DNA from: Enterococcus ureasiticus
Lineage (GTDB): Bacteria > Bacillota > Bacilli > Lactobacillales > Enterococcaceae
DNA length: 64,000 nt
Assembly: GCF_001730285.1 (NCBI RefSeq)
Contig: NZ_MIJZ01000016.1
Coordinates: 277,168 to 341,167 of the forward strand
Reading direction: 5' to 3'
This document shows positions 38,703 through 46,534 of this stretch, piece after piece. The notes beneath the pieces are model-generated. The model saw only the letters and a program-made list of their open reading frames with translations. It ran no database searches and was not told the origin of the DNA. The translations under genes and the position numbers were made by a program. Position 1 is the stretch's first letter, and every line of letters begins with the position of its first letter.

Positions 38703-41293
38703 TTAAATTCCTCCGAACTAATTTTCAACAGTTTCTTTTTATTCCAATACACATAAAAAATAAATAATACTATACAACCTACAAATAGAAGAACACCCAA
38801 CTTGAATCCTTTAGGATAATAAGTTAAACGTAACGTATGCTGTCCTTTTGGAACTTTAACTGCAATCAAAGAATCTTGAACTGGCTTGATATTTACAGAT
38901 TTTCCGTCTAGTGTCGCTTTCCAACCTTCCTCATAAGGAATTGTTGTAAATACAACTTGCTCTTTCTCCAATTTCATATCTGCTTGTGCATGATTTCCTT
39001 TTACATCAAAGGCAACTTCTTTTTTCTTCATTTCTTTTATAGCTTTTTGAAACTCATTTGTTTTTAAGAGAGCTACAGAAGGTCTCACCACTCTGACTAC
39101 TGGCTGACCTCTAAAGAAGACTGTAACCTTCACTTTAGTCTCTTTATTGTAATGTCCTAGATTATAGAATTTTCCTGTCTCCATCAGACTACTTGACTCT
39201 TTACGTCCGCCATTTACACTAACTTCAGCTACCCCTTGACCTAATCCATCCATTAATCCAACATCTAAAGTCAAATAAGCTTGTGTTTGAGCTGGAACAT
39301 TTACTTCCCATGTAATCACTTGAGCTTCATTATTTATTTCTTCTGAGAAATAAGTAAATGCCCCTTCTTCTCGAATCTGCATATTTTTCCGCTCTACTTC
39401 TTTTACATCAGTAAATTGATAGATAGAGTCATTTATTCCAGATAAGTGTTTGATCAATGTTGTTTGATTACTATTATTCTCTTTCTTGTAAATATCTTTA
39501 TCAGTAATTATCCCCAAAGGCATGGAATATTCATTCTCATATAACGAATATTCTCCATTCGACTGAATTTTTTTAAAGCCAAATTTTTGAGGATTATTTT
39601 TCGCTATGTTGTATTTTATCCCCAACAAGGAGTCCATCAAAAGTGTATTGTTGTCATAGGCGATGGTCAAATTAGTCCCTGGCGAACGAAAACCTAGCGT
39701 GTTCATATACTGTGATGAATGTCGGTTACGAATAGAAGAAAACATTGTTACACCTGAATAGTTATGATTAAAACTGTCAGTTCTAGTAACCGGATTTAGA
39801 TTCTCTAAGCGATAAAATCCATCATTATCCATTTTCGTTTTTTCTACTAATTTATCAATTTTTTTATACGGTTTTACATAGTTTTTTCTTGAAATATATC
39901 CCCACTCATTGTTAATGCCCAGAAATAGTTGATGGGTATTAAAAGATACTTCGTAACAAACAATAGCGAGTAAAATATAAGGAATAAATTTTGCTCCTTT
40001 TTTATCACTATCTTTCAACGCGAAAAGAATAACATATACAAAAAGCAACGCAAAAGTAACTATTAACGTTTTTGAAGTAATATAATCATATCTCTTTTTA
40101 TTAGACAAAATAACTGCTGCTAAGAAAAGTCCTCCTACCATTAGAAAAATATTAACTAATAGATTAAAATCTTTCTTTTCAAACTTCTCCATACCATATC
40201 CAGCCATAATAACTACCAGCGTAGAAAATAAAAAACTAAAACGAAACAGAAACATATTAGGCGAATGAAATCCTTGCCAAAACAAGTTCAAAGTTTCTAT
40301 ATAGAAACTAATAATTAAAAACAGGAATAAACTACCGTATAGAAGTTTATTTTTTAGCGTAATTTTTTTGCTGACAAAATAAAAAATACAAAAGATCAGT
40401 GGCAATAACCCAATATAGACAAACGGACCAGAACCGAATTTTGATGTGTCATATGTTCCAACCATATTTTTGATAATCAGATCCCACGGCCCAACATTTT
40501 TTGTAAAAAAACTAGTAATTGAGTCCACTTTCTCGCCGTTTGATTTTAAATCAATAACAGAGGGTAGAATGATCACCATGGAAGCGCCACCTGCAAGTAT
40601 AGAAGTCAATAAATATGATAGGATAGATGACTTATACCGTTTAGAATCCGTAAACAAACGGATAAAATAATAAAGAAAAGAGAATACACCTACCATAAAT
40701 GCTATGTAGTAATTACTAATAAATAGAAGAAAATAACTGACAAATAACAAGCTCATTTTCTTCTTATCCATCAGCCTTTGAATCCCTAATAAAATTAACG
40801 GTAGATAGATCAATGCATCCATCCACATTAAAAAGATAGAGTAGGCGATTGTAAAACTAAGTAACGCATAACAAGTACTTAAAATCAAATTTGCCCATTC
40901 AGGTAGTTTGTAAGAATTGCGAGCATACACCCAAAAACTTGCGCCCATTGCACCGATTTTTGTCAAAAAAATGATATACATGGCATCTGGCATATGTACA
41001 TTATCAAAGAAATAAACCAAAAAACTAAAAATACTGTTGATATAATAACTCATTAGGGAAATAAAATTCAGCCCTAATGAACCGGACCAAGTGTATAAAA
41101 GTGATTGCTCCCCGTGAAGAGCATTATTAAAGCCTGAGTAAAAATTCACCAGCTGTCCAAAACCATCACTCGTTAATATCGTTAAATCACTTGTCGGATA
41201 AATTCCTAAACGAAAATAACTGATTGCCACAATGCTAACCGGGATAAGAAAACTAATAATAAAACCCAGTGCATATTTTTTTATAAAATTCAT
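38699..41293 (-). CDS. YfhO-family GT-C-like membrane protein
   Basis: The 864-residue protein has about a dozen membrane helices followed by a large extracytoplasmic C-terminal region and a final membrane helix (LGVLLFVGCIVLFIFYVYW). Matching features of YfhO are SDLTILTSDGFGQLVNFYSGFNNAL at the first outer loop, RDSFNHNYSGVTMFSSIRNRHSSQYMNTLGF in the outer domain, and the closing YEEGWKATLDGKSVNIKPVQDSLIAVKVPKGQHTLRLTYYPKG. YfhO proteins transfer sugars from lipid carriers onto envelope polymers such as lipoteichoic acid. Location inside a WxL operon suggests glycosylation of that system or its anchor polymer, which is inference. Confidence 0.85.
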   Translation of the reverse strand: MNFIKKYALGFIISFLIPVSIVAISYFRLGIYPTSDLTILTSDGFGQLVNFYSGFNNALHGEQSLLYTWSGSLGLNFISLMSYYINSIFSFLVYFFDNVHMPDAMYIIFLTKIGAMGASFWVYARNSYKLPEWANLILSTCYALLSFTIAYSIFLMWMDALIYLPLILLGIQRLMDKKKMSLLFVSYFLLFISNYYIAFMVGVFSFLYYFIRLFTDSKRYKSSILSYLLTSILAGGASMVIILPSVIDLKSNGEKVDSITSFFTKNVGPWDLIIKNMVGTYDTSKFGSGPFVYIGLLPLIFCIFYFVSKKITLKNKLLYGSLFLFLIISFYIETLNLFWQGFHSPNMFLFRFSFLFSTLVVIMAGYGMEKFEKKDFNLLVNIFLMVGGLFLAAVILSNKKRYDYITSKTLIVTFALLFVYVILFALKDSDKKGAKFIPYILLAIVCYEVSFNTHQLFLGINNEWGYISRKNYVKPYKKIDKLVEKTKMDNDGFYRLENLNPVTRTDSFNHNYSGVTMFSSIRNRHSSQYMNTLGFRSPGTNLTIAYDNNTLLMDSLLGIKYNIAKNNPQKFGFKKIQSNGEYSLYENEYSMPLGIITDKDIYKKENNSNQTTLIKHLSGINDSIYQFTDVKEVERKNMQIREEGAFTYFSEEINNEAQVITWEVNVPAQTQAYLTLDVGLMDGLGQGVAEVSVNGGRKESSSLMETGKFYNLGHYNKETKVKVTVFFRGQPVVRVVRPSVALLKTNEFQKAIKEMKKKEVAFDVKGNHAQADMKLEKEQVVFTTIPYEEGWKATLDGKSVNIKPVQDSLIAVKVPKGQHTLRLTYYPKGFKLGVLLFVGCIVLFIFYVYWNKKKLLKISSEEFK

Positions 41294-41320
41294 TCTATGT
41301 AGTCACTTCCTTATTTGTTT

Positions 41321-41956
41321 TTAATCAATCGAACCCAATGCATTAAGTGGATAATATCTATAAGAGACAACGCCTTCTACTTGCTTTGTATCAACTAATC
41401 CTAATTGTCGGCTATCTGTTGAATTATTTCTATTGTCTCCCAAAACAAAAAATTGATTTTCAGGAATTTTTTCCATTCCTTGTAGTTTCGCTGCTACATT
41501 CCATGAGACACGTACTTTTAAAGTCCCATCTGGTAATTCAGTTCCTGCCAAGTTCAATTCATTTTCAGGAGTTGGGTTTGTCTCTGCCATCTGATAATTT
41601 AAGTAAACAGTATTTTCGTCTAACCAAATTCGATCACCAGGTAATCCCATCACTCTTTTCACAAAAAAATCACTTGTTTTTTTGTTAGGTTTAAACGTTA
41701 TAAGGGAGTAACGGGAAGGTTCTTTCCCTTTCACTACTAGTATACGATCCTTATTTTTTAAAGTTGGCATCATAGAGTCTCCACTAACAACATGAGTTTT
41801 GATTTTCACAAGCAAAAGCACGCCTAACAAAAGAAAGATAAAAAAACAAATTCCTTTTAGAAAAGTACGCCGTTTTTCTGAACTTGTCTTTTTTTCTAAT
41901 TTTTCTATATTTAAATCAGTATTCTCATTTTTTTTTTGTCTGTTCTTTTTAAACAT
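41321..41956 (-). CDS. type I signal peptidase (canonical Ser-Lys dyad)
   Basis: ATG 41956 has an AAGGAA site; the frame runs back to 42034 over the end of the next gene. The 211-residue protein has a basic cytoplasmic start, one membrane helix (31-51) and a signal peptidase I fold with catalytic Ser61 (SGDSMMPT) and Lys100 (FFVKRVMGLPGD). The terminal GDNRNNSTDSRQLG block is also standard. It would release signal peptides outside the membrane. Location suggests it is dedicated to this surface complex, in addition to a housekeeping enzyme elsewhere. Confidence 0.9.
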   Translation of the reverse strand: MFKKNRQKKNENTDLNIEKLEKKTSSEKRRTFLKGICFFIFLLLGVLLLVKIKTHVVSGDSMMPTLKNKDRILVVKGKEPSRYSLITFKPNKKTSDFFVKRVMGLPGDRIWLDENTVYLNYQMAETNPTPENELNLAGTELPDGTLKVRVSWNVAAKLQGMEKIPENQFFVLGDNRNNSTDSRQLGLVDTKQVEGVVSYRYYPLNALGSID

Positions 41957-41984
41957 AGCTTCATTCCTTCTTCTATTATTCCCC

Positions 41985-42677
41985 TTAAAATTGTTGGATT
42001 TTATGAACTGGGAATAGACGCATCTCAACAACACCTATGATTTCATGTTTACTAACATAGCCATAATCACGACCGTCTATTGCATACGGTCTATTATCTC
42101 CCAAAAGTAAATATTCTCCTTCTGGAATAGTCACCGTTCCATCTCCCCAGTCTTCAGTAAAAACTGTTTGACTACTCTTCGCTCGATCTAACTGCTCATA
42201 CAAAAAACGCTCATACATATCAATGTCATTGACATATAACTTATCATCTTTATATCTAATTCGTTCCCCTGGCAACCCAATAACACGACGAACAGAATAT
42301 TCATTACTTTTCGGCTCTTTATACAAAACCATTTTAAATCGTTTGATATTGGCTAATTTATTAACAAATGTCCACTCACCATCATTCACTGTAGGCATCA
42401 TAGAATAGCCTTCAATTTTAACAAAAGAAAACGTAAATAGTGACACCACATATAAAACGACACCTAATAAAGCCAAAGCAATCAAGAATTCTTTCAATGT
42501 TCGTTTTATTTTGAAACGCCATTGCTTCTTTTTTAACCCTCGCCTTTTTTCAGGTCGTCGTTCAGATTTTTTCTTCAAGGTGGACTTTTTTTTTTTGCTA
42601 AGATGAACAGATTGCTCTTGATTTCGTCGCTTCTTAGAATATGAGCTTTTTTTTATATGACTTACTCTTTTACTCAT
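41985..42677 (-). CDS. type I signal peptidase homologue with Lys-to-Arg change at the catalytic base
   Basis: The 230-residue protein begins with about 58 residues containing an exceptional density of Lys and Arg, then one membrane helix (~62-86). The fold is that of signal peptidase I: Ser92 (EGYSMMPT), GLPGERIRYKDDKLYVND and the GDNRPYAIDGRDYG block. At the general-base position the sequence is YSVRRVIG, with Arg130 (codon CGT) instead of the invariant Lys. The enzyme may be inactive or altered, like the SipA proteins of streptococcal pilus loci that act as assembly partners. It is followed 28 bases later by the canonical paralogue. Confidence 0.82.
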   Translation of the reverse strand: MSKRVSHIKKSSYSKKRRNQEQSVHLSKKKKSTLKKKSERRPEKRRGLKKKQWRFKIKRTLKEFLIALALLGVVLYVVSLFTFSFVKIEGYSMMPTVNDGEWTFVNKLANIKRFKMVLYKEPKSNEYSVRRVIGLPGERIRYKDDKLYVNDIDMYERFLYEQLDRAKSSQTVFTEDWGDGTVTIPEGEYLLLGDNRPYAIDGRDYGYVSKHEIIGVVEMRLFPVHKIQQF

Positions 42678-42698
42678 ATAAGAAACCCTTTCATTCGC

Positions 42699-43367
42699 TT
42701 ACTTCTTTTGTTTCAGCGCTGCTTCATTTACACTAAACTGTTTGAATATTTTCTTTTGTATCGCTTTTATCTGATTCAATGTGTCCAAATAAGAAGATAC
42801 CGTTTCGGGATTACTTAATTGTTCTGTTGATAATGAATACGTATTTATACTAAAATCACGAATTCTTGCATAATAACGTACTAATAACTTTTGTCCTTCT
42901 TTTGATAACCCATTAGATGGCCCAACACCTGCAGCATAAGAAGCAAGTAACGAGGTACGATCATCCAATGTTTTTTTAGTCTTTTCAGGATCAGCACCCT
43001 CTTGAAGATTTACTAAGCTTTTTTCTACTTCATCTGTTAAGAAATAGCTTTGAATCAATGTGTTGCCATCTTCTGTAGTTAAATTAGTCATTTGATAATA
43101 ACGTGTATAGGCTCCACTAGCGACAGAAATTCCAGATATAACTAGTAAAATAAAAGTTCTACCAAGATACTTCTTTTTTTTCTTGTCTAATTGTCGACGC
43201 ATCTTTAACCAACGCTTTTTTTTGGTTTTATTTTTAGGTCGTTTTTGTTTCATCTTTTTCAATTGATTATTTGTACTAAAAAACAAAATAATACATACTA
43301 TAAATAACAAAAATGTAAGAAATGCTAATGATAAGCTCCCAACAAAAACCCACTCCAATACGCTCAT
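42699..43367 (-). CDS. Lys-rich two-helix membrane protein, unknown
   Basis: The 222-residue protein has a membrane helix near the N-terminus (8-30), a strikingly basic segment (residues ~35-68, about half Lys or Arg), a second helix (~70-90) and a C-terminal helical domain predicted outside. I do not recognise a family. ATG 43367 is used because AAAGGAGG then has nine-base spacing. It sits between the WxL-interacting protein gene and the signal peptidases, with about 20 bases on either side, so it is part of the same operon and probably of the same complex. Confidence 0.65.
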   Translation of the reverse strand: MSVLEWVFVGSLSLAFLTFLLFIVCIILFFSTNNQLKKMKQKRPKNKTKKKRWLKMRRQLDKKKKKYLGRTFILLVISGISVASGAYTRYYQMTNLTTEDGNTLIQSYFLTDEVEKSLVNLQEGADPEKTKKTLDDRTSLLASYAAGVGPSNGLSKEGQKLLVRYYARIRDFSINTYSLSTEQLSNPETVSSYLDTLNQIKAIQKKIFKQFSVNEAALKQKK

Positions 43368-43388
43368 ATCCACTAGCCTCCTTTAATC

Positions 43389-44459
43389 TTATTTCTTCTT
43401 TTTAGATTTTTTTTTCTTCTTTTTTTTCTTTTTAGATAAAACACGAACAAGAACAAACAATCCAATAAATACAACTAATACTCCGCCGACAATCACAGCA
43501 ATTAATTTCCAATTGATTCCTCTTTCTTGAATCAATGAAACATCTTGGGAATTGTATTTATCTGCTTCTTCTTGGGTTATTGTAAAATCTTCTTTCCATT
43601 CCCATTTTTTATCGCCTGATGTCACTAACACGTGACCAACATAATTCCCAGCTTCAATCGCTTCACCATTTAAGTTCACAGGAAAGTTTATATAAGATGT
43701 TGGCGCCATTCGATAATTAGCTTTCTTCGATTCATAGATTACTTCATCTGAACCTTTTTTAAATATCTGAGCATCTACAGACATTGCTTCTAAATATTCC
43801 ATTTCTGTATTAGAAAAATTCACTACAATCGCATTTCTATAGTTTGTTAATCCTGCGGAAATTTTATTTAATTTCAGTTCTGGCTGAACTTTTTGATCGG
43901 TTTCACTTAACAAGACACCTACTAAAAAGCTATACTTATTTACTACTCCTTTTGCTTTTTCATTTGCTTCTTTTTCTTCTTTCGTCTCTTCTTTTTGCAT
44001 ATAGATACCACCTGACACATAACCATCATACTTTTCGCTTGGCATAGCAATCTCTACAGGAACATTTACTTGCCCCTTAGCAGGTATAGTAGTTTTTTCA
44101 GGAATTTTTACAATATCTTTAATATCATATTTTAAAGATGAATCATTTTTTAGTTCTGTTGGACCATATTCAACAACACCATTACTATTTGTTTTCGCAC
44201 TATTGACGGCTAAATTAATGACCATATCTTGATCTGAATCATTATATAACTCTATTTCTACCATTTGTTTTTGATTTGGTTCCATGCGCAAATCAAAATA
44301 TCCGGCATCATTATTTTGATTTGCGGGTCGTTTTATGTAGTAACTAAAACCAACATCTGCCTTACTTGGCACTTCGTTTGCGTATGATACTTGTGGAGCT
44401 ACTACCATACAAGTTATGTAAAAAATTAAAATAACCACTGCTTTGTAATATTGTTTCAT
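43389..44459 (-). CDS. WxL-interacting protein (DUF916 + DUF3324)
   Basis: The 356-residue protein has a signal peptide, then DUF916 (VGFSYYIKRPANQNNDAGYFDLRMEPNQKQMVEIELYNDSDQDM..) and DUF3324 (KYSFLVGVLLSETDQKVQPELKLNKISAGLTNYRNAIVVNFSNTE..), a membrane helix and a run of Lys at the very end. This pair is the partner of WxL proteins: the first half binds peptidoglycan and the second half binds the WxL domain. It is the scaffold expected to hold the WxL proteins of this locus at the surface. ATG 44459 is chosen for its GAAGGGAA site. A partial terminator separates it from the upstream small WxL gene. Confidence 0.92.
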   Translation of the reverse strand: MKQYYKAVVILIFYITCMVVAPQVSYANEVPSKADVGFSYYIKRPANQNNDAGYFDLRMEPNQKQMVEIELYNDSDQDMVINLAVNSAKTNSNGVVEYGPTELKNDSSLKYDIKDIVKIPEKTTIPAKGQVNVPVEIAMPSEKYDGYVSGGIYMQKEETKEEKEANEKAKGVVNKYSFLVGVLLSETDQKVQPELKLNKISAGLTNYRNAIVVNFSNTEMEYLEAMSVDAQIFKKGSDEVIYESKKANYRMAPTSYINFPVNLNGEAIEAGNYVGHVLVTSGDKKWEWKEDFTITQEEADKYNSQDVSLIQERGINWKLIAVIVGGVLVVFIGLFVLVRVLSKKKKKKKKKSKKKK

Positions 44460-44492
44460 ATTATTTTCCCTTCTCTTCATCGATAAAATAAG

Positions 44493-44521
44493 CACCGATC
44501 CACCATTAAAGCGGATCGGTG
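44493..44521 (-). terminator. attenuating hairpin between small WxL and WxL-interacting protein genes
   Basis: CACCGATCC pairs perfectly with GGATCGGTG around an 11-base loop; the minus-strand exit CTTATTTTATC is only moderately T-rich. Partial termination would keep structural WxL proteins in excess over the membrane components. Confidence 0.6.
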
Positions 44522-44539
44522 AAAAATTACTCTATACTT

Positions 44540-45286
44540 TTATTTTGTAGTAGACATAGTCCAAGTAATTTCGCCTGTATAGTCACCTTGTGTAACTGTT
44601 TGGTCATTACCGATTGATAATGCTACAGATTTATCAGAAGCAGTTGCATCTGTTGCTTTAATGTAACCAAAGGTAATGTGTGTTCTACCTTGTCCTTTTG
44701 CTTTATCAGCGTCTGCTCTGCTATTGATGATTGGTGTAGTTTCGCCTTCTGTAATTGTTACAGTTTTGCCGTCAGCAACTGCTGATTCAGGTAAGGCAAT
44801 ACTTGCATCAGCTTTGCTTTGCAAGTGGATATTTGAATACATAAGTGTTGATCCAGAAAGTTCTTTTTCACCAGCTTTTAATTTACCAGTAATTTGTCCT
44901 GATACTGAATAGTTATGATCTTCTGTTAAACGCTCATCGTTGATTAGTACGTAGTTTGCAGAAGAACCCACGCCCTCTTGTGTCCAGTTTTTCGCCCAGA
45001 AAGTACGTGCATTTGCTGCAAGAGTTACTTCACCAAAGCTTAAAGGTGTAACACCTTCAACTCCAAATTCTTTGTATGTTCCACCAGGAATTGACATTGT
45101 TTTTCCAGATGAAACCACTTCTTCAGAATGACCTGGATCAATATCTCCAGTTGTTTTACGAGCGAATTGAATATCCATTCCGCCTTTGTTTGTATCTTCC
45201 AAAGCTTTCGTAGTACTTGGAATAGCTAAAGATACTCCTACGGCTGCTAATAAAGCTGCTCCGCATAATTTGTGTGTTAATTTCAT
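44540..45286 (-). CDS. small WxL-domain protein, 248 aa
   Basis: A signal peptide ends near TTKA. Almost the whole mature protein is a WxL-type domain: it opens GGMDIQFARKTTGDIDPGHSEEVVSS, carries VTPLSFGEV in the middle and ends DYTGEITWTMSTTK. The distal motif is WTM rather than WxL. In the proximal half no clean WxL is seen, although FWAKNWTQ lies nearby. An AGGAGG-type site precedes the start. Such proteins bind peptidoglycan and DUF3324 partners non-covalently and would be a structural component of the surface complex. Confidence 0.85.
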   Translation of the reverse strand: MKLTHKLCGAALLAAVGVSLAIPSTTKALEDTNKGGMDIQFARKTTGDIDPGHSEEVVSSGKTMSIPGGTYKEFGVEGVTPLSFGEVTLAANARTFWAKNWTQEGVGSSANYVLINDERLTEDHNYSVSGQITGKLKAGEKELSGSTLMYSNIHLQSKADASIALPESAVADGKTVTITEGETTPIINSRADADKAKGQGRTHITFGYIKATDATASDKSVALSIGNDQTVTQGDYTGEITWTMSTTK

Positions 45287-45316
45287 TTGTGTTTCCTCCT
45301 AAGAATATGTTTTTAT

Positions 45317-46123
45317 TTATGGCAACTCAGATATAATCCAAGTTAACACCGTTGAGTAAGTCCCTGGGTCTTTTTTAGTAGATCCTGGGATAGTTAGGCT
45401 AACCGCATCATTCATGTAAACGGCTTGGTTATCTAATGAAGGGTTTGTTACTGGTTTTCCTTCATTGTCCAATCTAGGATTCAAAGTGGAGTTCTGACCC
45501 ACTTGATTATCAGGTGATGCACCAAAGATGATGCTCCATGTTCCTGTCCCCGTTCCTTTTTTTGCTTCTGCCAATGTGTACGTTTCACCGATATTATTCA
45601 AATGAATCACTTCTTTTGAGATATCTGGGGTCTGGCCCATACCATTAGAGGTATTGATCCAAGATTTATCTAAAGAGATGACAGCACCATTTAGTTGGCT
45701 GTTCTCTTTATTCTGATTTTTAAATTGTGTTTCTTGACGAACTTGTAATGTCCAACCGTTCGCATTCCCTCTGTAATCGGAGACTTGTATAAAGCTTCCT
45801 CGGGGAGCGATTTGCCCTTTAAAAAGAAGTGCATCAGCAGAATAACTAATATCTTTAGCCGAAATCTTATTGCTGTTAAACCCAAGATTAGGAACAAAAT
45901 CGATACGTAATGGACCACTAGTCTTACCATAAGTCCCTTCTTGAAGGGGTAATTCTTCGCTTGGGTTTTCAGGATCCAATACACCGAGATTAGGGTCGGT
46001 TATTTTAAGATTTATATCCATATCGCCAGTAGCTGAATCTTCTTTTGCATCTGATATGACAGACATATTCAGTGATGCAGTTATGAGGATTAACGCTGCG
46101 GGCATCCAACATTTATTTTTCAT
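45317..46123 (-). CDS. small WxL-domain protein, 268 aa
   Basis: A signal peptide (ending near VISDA) precedes a complete WxL domain of about 240 residues: ATGDMDINLKITDPNLGVLDPENP.. at the start, the proximal motif GWTLQVRQET and the distal motif LTWIISELP, where Leu is Ile. It lies 30 bases upstream of the other small WxL gene and follows the LPXTG gene by three bases. The order LPXTG, small WxL, DUF916/3324 resembles the Csc clusters of Enterococcus and Lactobacillus, which are thought to form multi-component surface complexes. Confidence 0.87.
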   Translation of the reverse strand: MKNKCWMPAALILITASLNMSVISDAKEDSATGDMDINLKITDPNLGVLDPENPSEELPLQEGTYGKTSGPLRIDFVPNLGFNSNKISAKDISYSADALLFKGQIAPRGSFIQVSDYRGNANGWTLQVRQETQFKNQNKENSQLNGAVISLDKSWINTSNGMGQTPDISKEVIHLNNIGETYTLAEAKKGTGTGTWSIIFGASPDNQVGQNSTLNPRLDNEGKPVTNPSLDNQAVYMNDAVSLTIPGSTKKDPGTYSTVLTWIISELP

Positions 46124-46126
46124 TTG

Positions 46127-46516
46127 TTATTCTCCTTCCCCACCATTTTCATGTGCTGTTTTTCTTTTTTTAATAAGAAAGAAAATGAACACTGTGGCAA
46201 TGAGAGCAAGTCCTCCAACTGATATACCAGCCTTCACTAAGTCACCAGTTGAAGGTAATCGTCCTTTAGGTTTTGTAGGAGTAGGTGCATCAGGGGTATT
46301 GGTTGCCCCTCCTGATGTTTTTGGTACTTCACGACTGTCGGATGTCTCACTTGGTTTAGAGTCGTTCGAAGAATCATCATCGAATAAGATAATTTCTCCT
46401 TGTGTCGGAGCTTCTCCTCCATCGGCAGCATTCATTTTTTCATTGCTTATTAGCAAAAATGCTCCAATCAAAACAAATGATAGTGTGAAATGAATCATCC
46501 AACCCTTTTTTTTCAT
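46127..46516 (-). CDS. short LPXTG cell-wall-anchored protein
   Basis: The 129-residue product has a signal peptide (ending near NEKMNA), a ~60-residue low-complexity Asp/Ser/Thr/Pro-rich stretch and a sortase signal LPSTG followed by a membrane helix and KKRKTAHENGG. With so little between the signals, it is probably an anchor or spacer that sortase A links to peptidoglycan, as for CscD in Csc clusters. The second of two consecutive ATGs (46516) has the better distance to GGAGG. It is translationally close to its neighbours on both sides. Confidence 0.87.
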   Translation of the reverse strand: MKKKGWMIHFTLSFVLIGAFLLISNEKMNAADGGEAPTQGEIILFDDDSSNDSKPSETSDSREVPKTSGGATNTPDAPTPTKPKGRLPSTGDLVKAGISVGGLALIATVFIFFLIKKRKTAHENGGEGE

Positions 46517-46534
46517 CATTTCCCCTCCTCCTTA

